DNA of 16,608 nt, taken from Syntrophaceae bacterium. Its GTDB lineage: Bacteria; Desulfobacterota; Desulfomonilia; Desulfomonilales; Desulfomonilaceae. Where the stretch lies: positions 1 through 16,608 of the forward strand of contig JACWAG010000004.1 of NCBI GenBank assembly GCA_014874425.1, in the 5' to 3' direction. Shown here piece by piece: positions 13,504-16,608 of the stretch (its first letter is position 1; each line of letters begins with the position of its first letter). A program made the translations under genes and the position numbers. The notes beneath the pieces were generated by a model. That model made no database searches and was not told the origin of the DNA. It saw nothing but the letters and a program-made list of their open reading frames with translations.

Positions 13504-16068
13504 CTATTTTACGTAGGAGTCCGGAATAATCTTGACGACCACGAGTTTTTGTGGATCAAGGTATTTCTTGGCGACCCTCATAACATCTTCCGGTTTGACT
13601 TCCGAGATTTTTTTAATGTATTCAGTTTTATAATTCCAGCCGAGACCATACAGTGTGTTGAGGGACATATTCTCTGCGCGAGACCATGTGCTCTGCAGCC
13701 TTATTCCATAGTTGCCAATCAAGTTGCTAGTTGCATTTTTGATCTCTTCATCGGATGCGGAACTTGATCTGACTTTCTCAATTTCACCCAACAGGCCGGA
13801 AAAGGCTATGTCAACTTTCGACGCCTCACACGCCATATAAAAGCCGAATGCCCCTTTGTCTAGGCTGGGCCTCATGAAAGATGCGACCGAATAGGCTAAT
13901 GACTGTTTGTCCCTCAGTTCAAAAAAGAGACGTCCGCCTTGGCCACCAAGTAAATTATTCAATACTTCAAGAGGGTATCTGTCTTTTTCCAACATGCTAA
14001 CTGTTTGAAAACCCATTGCAATGTGCGTCTTGGCCCTGGGAATACGGACTATCTGTTCCCAAGGGTGATCAACGGGGGATTCTACTGGAACTTTTGGAGG
14101 TTCAAAAGGTGACGCAGGAACATTTCCAAAGAGGTTGTCAAGAATCTTGAGTGCTTTCTCCTGGTCAAATTCCCCTACTATTGCGATTATCGTGTTTGCT
14201 GGAACTGAATACTTACGATAACAATCCATTAGGTCCATGCGAGTGAATTTTGTTACGGTAACAGGAGTTCCCTCTGTGTCAAAACCATATGGGTGGATTT
14301 TGTATAGAGCTTGATAGAGACAGTTTAAAGCGAATTCAACGGGTCTATCAGGTTTTGTCTTGATCCTGTTAATTATAAGTTGTCGTTCCCTTTCCATTTC
14401 CTTTTCTGGAAATGTAGGATTGTTGTGAATCGTGGAGATCAAGTTGAGACCTTTTTCCAGATGACGACTAAAAATGGTTAGGGAGACACCAAACGAGTCG
14501 TAACCGGAAAAGCCGGACAATCGACCACCCATTTCTTCAGCTATCCGTGAAATCTCAACTTCCGAGACGCCTTCGACTCCCTTGGTTGACATATCAGCTA
14601 CAAAGTTCATTATGCCTTGGTTTTCTTCAGTTTCAAATCTTTTGCCGCCCAAGTGTACAATTTTGATGGAAACCGCCGGATTTGAATTGTCAGGAGTTAG
14701 CAGGATCCGGATTCCATTCGAGAGTTGCGTAAGAGTAGTTTGTGGCTCCCTTGAGGGGGTTCCTGTAGTGACTTTCAAGACCTGCGCAAAAGACCTGATG
14801 ATTTGATTGAGACTGTTGATCTTGCAATCTTTAGAGTTATCTTCCGGAGCCAAAACTGTGATAGTGCTGCTGAGCGCCCCCATATAAATTCTTACGACTT
14901 CAGACACTTCGTCTGGAGTAACTGCCCTGTTCAGAACCAGATACTTATCTTCGTAATTCGGGTCACCAGCATCGGCTTTTGATGTGCCTATGCCTCTGGC
15001 TATTCCTTGGACGGTCTCGTAGGAATACACATGCTGAGACTCAATATGTACTTTAGCGCGTTCAAGTTCTGTCAATGATGGATGTTCATTTGCAAGCCGG
15101 GAAATTTCTTCCATTATCCCGAGAGTTGCGGCTTCCAGGTTTGATGAATCCAATGTCGCTGAGATTACCATTAGGCCTGGTTCTTTTGGTGTGATGCAAG
15201 CGACGGATATCGAATGAACCAGTCTCTTTTCCATTTTGAGGGACTTTATAAGGCGAGAACTTTCTCTGCCTCCCAGAATGTCTGCCGCAAGGTCTAACGG
15301 GTTGGTGTCGATTGAACTAGCCTGGGGGACATGGAATGCGATATTTAATCTGGTCTCCCTGGCATTCTTGTCTGTGATCAATGATGACCTGATATCCTTT
15401 TGGGAAAGTTCCATCGCTCTAGGTGGTCTGAAGAATCCTGCTGGCTTCAGGTCCGCCGTCAACTTCTCGACTTCCTGGAGCACTTCGGAAGTATTCACGT
15501 CTCCAGACACTACAAGGAACATATTGGAAGGCACATACCATTTTTCCCGGAATGCAACGATGTCCTCCCGCGTAAATTTTTCCACTATATCCTTGACGCC
15601 AATCACGGGATATTTGTAAGGGCTGGTGACAAATGCTGTGGAGAAAATAAGTTGTGAAGACTTTCGTTCTGGTCTTTCCTCAGTCTCTAGGATTTCTTCA
15701 AGGATAACCTGTTTTTCTCTATTCAATTCTTCAGAGTCAAGAACAGGGTTAAATACTGCGTCAACCAATATATCCAGAATATTGGCGATCTTCGTGGAAG
15801 GCGCCGCAATGTGAAACACAGTCTCATCCCAACTGGTATAGGCGTTGATTTCACCTCCTAATGCCTCTATCTCTTTAGCTATTTGTCCTACTCCCCGTCT
15901 GGCGGTTCCTTTAAAGGCCATGTGTTCAATGAGGTGGCTAATTCCCCGTTCAGAAGATTCCTCATCGGCGCTACCGACCGTAACCCACAACTCAGCGGCC
16001 GCAATTTTCCGGGCATGGTCTTCCTGAATCAGGACCTCAAGACCATTTTTTAACGTGTGACGAGTCAA
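13504..16068 (-). CDS. Two-domain M16 family zinc metallopeptidase
   Basis: The 854-residue protein is a tandem of two pitrilysin/insulinase-like halves. The first has the inverted zinc motif HxxEH in RGISHLIEHMAFKGT (His45, Glu48, His49). The third ligand is Glu125 in REKQVILEEI, 76 residues on, the normal spacing. The second half (from about 450) repeats the fold, but where the motif should be reads QGIMNFVADMSTKG, so it is the non-catalytic domain that closes the clamshell. It also carries the FFELRDKQSLAYSV R/Y pair motif that helps bind substrate. No signal peptide is visible, so it is probably cytoplasmic unless exported otherwise. The TTG 16068 start has AAGGAG 6 bases upstream. M16 enzymes degrade peptides and signal peptides; the substrate is unknown. 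Confidence 0.93.
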   Translation of the reverse strand: MTRHTLKNGLEVLIQEDHARKIAAAELWVTVGSADEESSERGISHLIEHMAFKGTARRGVGQIAKEIEALGGEINAYTSWDETVFHIAAPSTKIANILDILVDAVFNPVLDSEELNREKQVILEEILETEERPERKSSQLIFSTAFVTSPYKYPVIGVKDIVEKFTREDIVAFREKWYVPSNMFLVVSGDVNTSEVLQEVEKLTADLKPAGFFRPPRAMELSQKDIRSSLITDKNARETRLNIAFHVPQASSIDTNPLDLAADILGGRESSRLIKSLKMEKRLVHSISVACITPKEPGLMVISATLDSSNLEAATLGIMEEISRLANEHPSLTELERAKVHIESQHVYSYETVQGIARGIGTSKADAGDPNYEDKYLVLNRAVTPDEVSEVVRIYMGALSSTITVLAPEDNSKDCKINSLNQIIRSFAQVLKVTTGTPSREPQTTLTQLSNGIRILLTPDNSNPAVSIKIVHLGGKRFETEENQGIMNFVADMSTKGVEGVSEVEISRIAEEMGGRLSGFSGYDSFGVSLTIFSRHLEKGLNLISTIHNNPTFPEKEMERERQLIINRIKTKPDRPVEFALNCLYQALYKIHPYGFDTEGTPVTVTKFTRMDLMDCYRKYSVPANTIIAIVGEFDQEKALKILDNLFGNVPASPFEPPKVPVESPVDHPWEQIVRIPRAKTHIAMGFQTVSMLEKDRYPLEVLNNLLGGQGGRLFFELRDKQSLAYSVASFMRPSLDKGAFGFYMACEASKVDIAFSGLLGEIEKVRSSSASDEEIKNATSNLIGNYGIRLQSTWSRAENMSLNTLYGLGWNYKTEYIKKISEVKPEDVMRVAKKYLDPQKLVVVKIIPDSYVK

Positions 16069-16112
16069 ATTTCTCTCCTTGGCGCAAACATTTCGAGTAT
16101 TAAATGTTATTT

Positions 16113-16137
16113 AAAAAAAGTACCTGGATCAATCCAG
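16113..16137 (-). terminator. Weak rho-independent terminator before the M16 gene
   Basis: On the minus strand CTGGA-TTGA-TCCAG (16137-16124) forms a 5-bp stem with a tetraloop, followed 4 bases later by seven T (16119-16113). It lies just after the stop of the last gene in the window. The stem is short, so efficiency is uncertain. Confidence 0.45.
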
Positions 16138-16164
16138 ATCAAGATGGTTAATAAAATTAAAGCG

Positions 16165-16608
16165 CTATACTGTATTTTGTAAACTGTCTCTCAGGTTCAA
16201 CAAATTTCTGACCGACGCTTCATTGGGCCCTAGGGTCAAGAATACATCGGTATATACCTTAGCCTGACTTTGTATAATTTCCCTAAACGCATCACGACGA
16301 TAACTGTCAACTCTGGCCGCAATATCCCTCAGTATGTCTACGATCTTAAGTTTCAGTAACCACTTTGGAATAAAAGGCGCTATGGCAGTATTCAAGACCA
16401 TGTCCAGAAGTGTTATGCCTCCGCCTATCGCCACCTCCGCTGTAACAAGAAACACTGCCCAAAGCGTGTATGAGCCGTACAACTTGAGTTCATCCGCAGT
16501 GGACAACCCCTGTTTGAATTTTTCAAATTCTCCTTCCAATAATTGTTCAATGTTTGGAAAAACCTGTTCATAAAACGTGCGAATTTGTTCCAATGTAAGC
16601 CTTGGGCA
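16165..16608 (-). CDS. C-terminal part of an unknown, membrane-associated protein (5' end outside the window)
   Basis: The frame is open to the window edge (CPRLT upstream of a TTG at 16593). That TTG has no Shine-Dalgarno, so the gene most likely continues beyond the window. The visible 147 residues are mostly helical: an amphipathic start (IRTFYEQVFPNIEQLL), a hydrophobic hairpin-like stretch with GSYTLWAVFLVTAEVAIGGG followed by LLDMVLNTAIAPFIPKWLL, and an amphipathic tail with charged helices. The pattern resembles the helical tail of a membrane-active protein such as a bacterial dynamin-like GTPase, but no GTPase motif is in view, so this is a guess. The weak terminator follows the stop. 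Confidence 0.55.
   Translation of the reverse strand, partial: CPRLTLEQIRTFYEQVFPNIEQLLEGEFEKFKQGLSTADELKLYGSYTLWAVFLVTAEVAIGGGITLLDMVLNTAIAPFIPKWLLKLKIVDILRDIAARVDSYRRDAFREIIQSQAKVYTDVFLTLGPNEASVRNLLNLRDSLQNTV

Noticed and set aside
1..16608. CRISPR array, IS element, prophage, toxin-antitoxin or defence island
   Set aside because: No direct-repeat arrays, transposase, integrase or defence domains were found; the genes are housekeeping with tight operon spacing.

Overview
The window looks like chromosomal core DNA from a Gram-negative bacterium, most probably a deltaproteobacterium in the broad sense (Desulfobacterota, Desulfomonile/Syntrophobacter-like). The taxonomy is inferred from three things: the block zapB/zapA - 6S RNA - RNase Y, a dusB gene followed by a Fis-type HTH gene, and an HflX with a long N-terminal extension. 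I see no phage, IS, CRISPR, toxin-antitoxin or defence genes, and no tRNA or rRNA. Every identity rests on motifs read by eye.

Layout. A minus-strand LOG/SLOG-family gene (49-618) diverges from glmU. glmU, dusB and a Fis-like HTH gene form a tight plus-strand operon (905-3580) behind a near-consensus promoter at 838-864. At 3581-3776 I see no gene. A consensus promoter (3777-3804) then precedes what I read as a broken zapB (3838-4061), zapA (to 4420), a 6S RNA (about 4402-4580) and rny for RNase Y (4792-6354). About 210 bases between the 6S RNA and rny hold no gene I can support. After rny come a short histidine-kinase-like protein whose ATP-binding half is degenerate (6369-7112) and a LysM lytic transglycosylase lipoprotein (7241-8518).

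From 8546 to the end all genes are on the minus strand. In transcription order they are: a partial unknown membrane-associated protein (16608-16165), a weak terminator, a two-domain M16 peptidase (16068-13504), a structured 155-base gap, hflX (13348-11654), a VTT/TVP38 membrane protein overlapping hflX, an unrecognised Cys-rich small protein (10879-10442), a HAD hydrolase (10394-9735) and argJ (9748-8546), which overlaps the HAD gene.

Functional themes are cell-wall precursor synthesis and remodelling (GlmU, MltD-like), RNA modification and turnover (DusB, 6S RNA, RNase Y), division (ZapA), ribosome rescue (HflX), arginine synthesis (ArgJ) and proteolysis. Start-codon use is notable: at least four genes start with TTG, three of them behind strong Shine-Dalgarno sequences, and zapA may start with CTG. 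The most interesting points are the apparent zapB pseudogene kept inside an otherwise intact operon, the 6S RNA whose terminal stem begins inside zapA, and the pseudokinase-like gene attached to rny.
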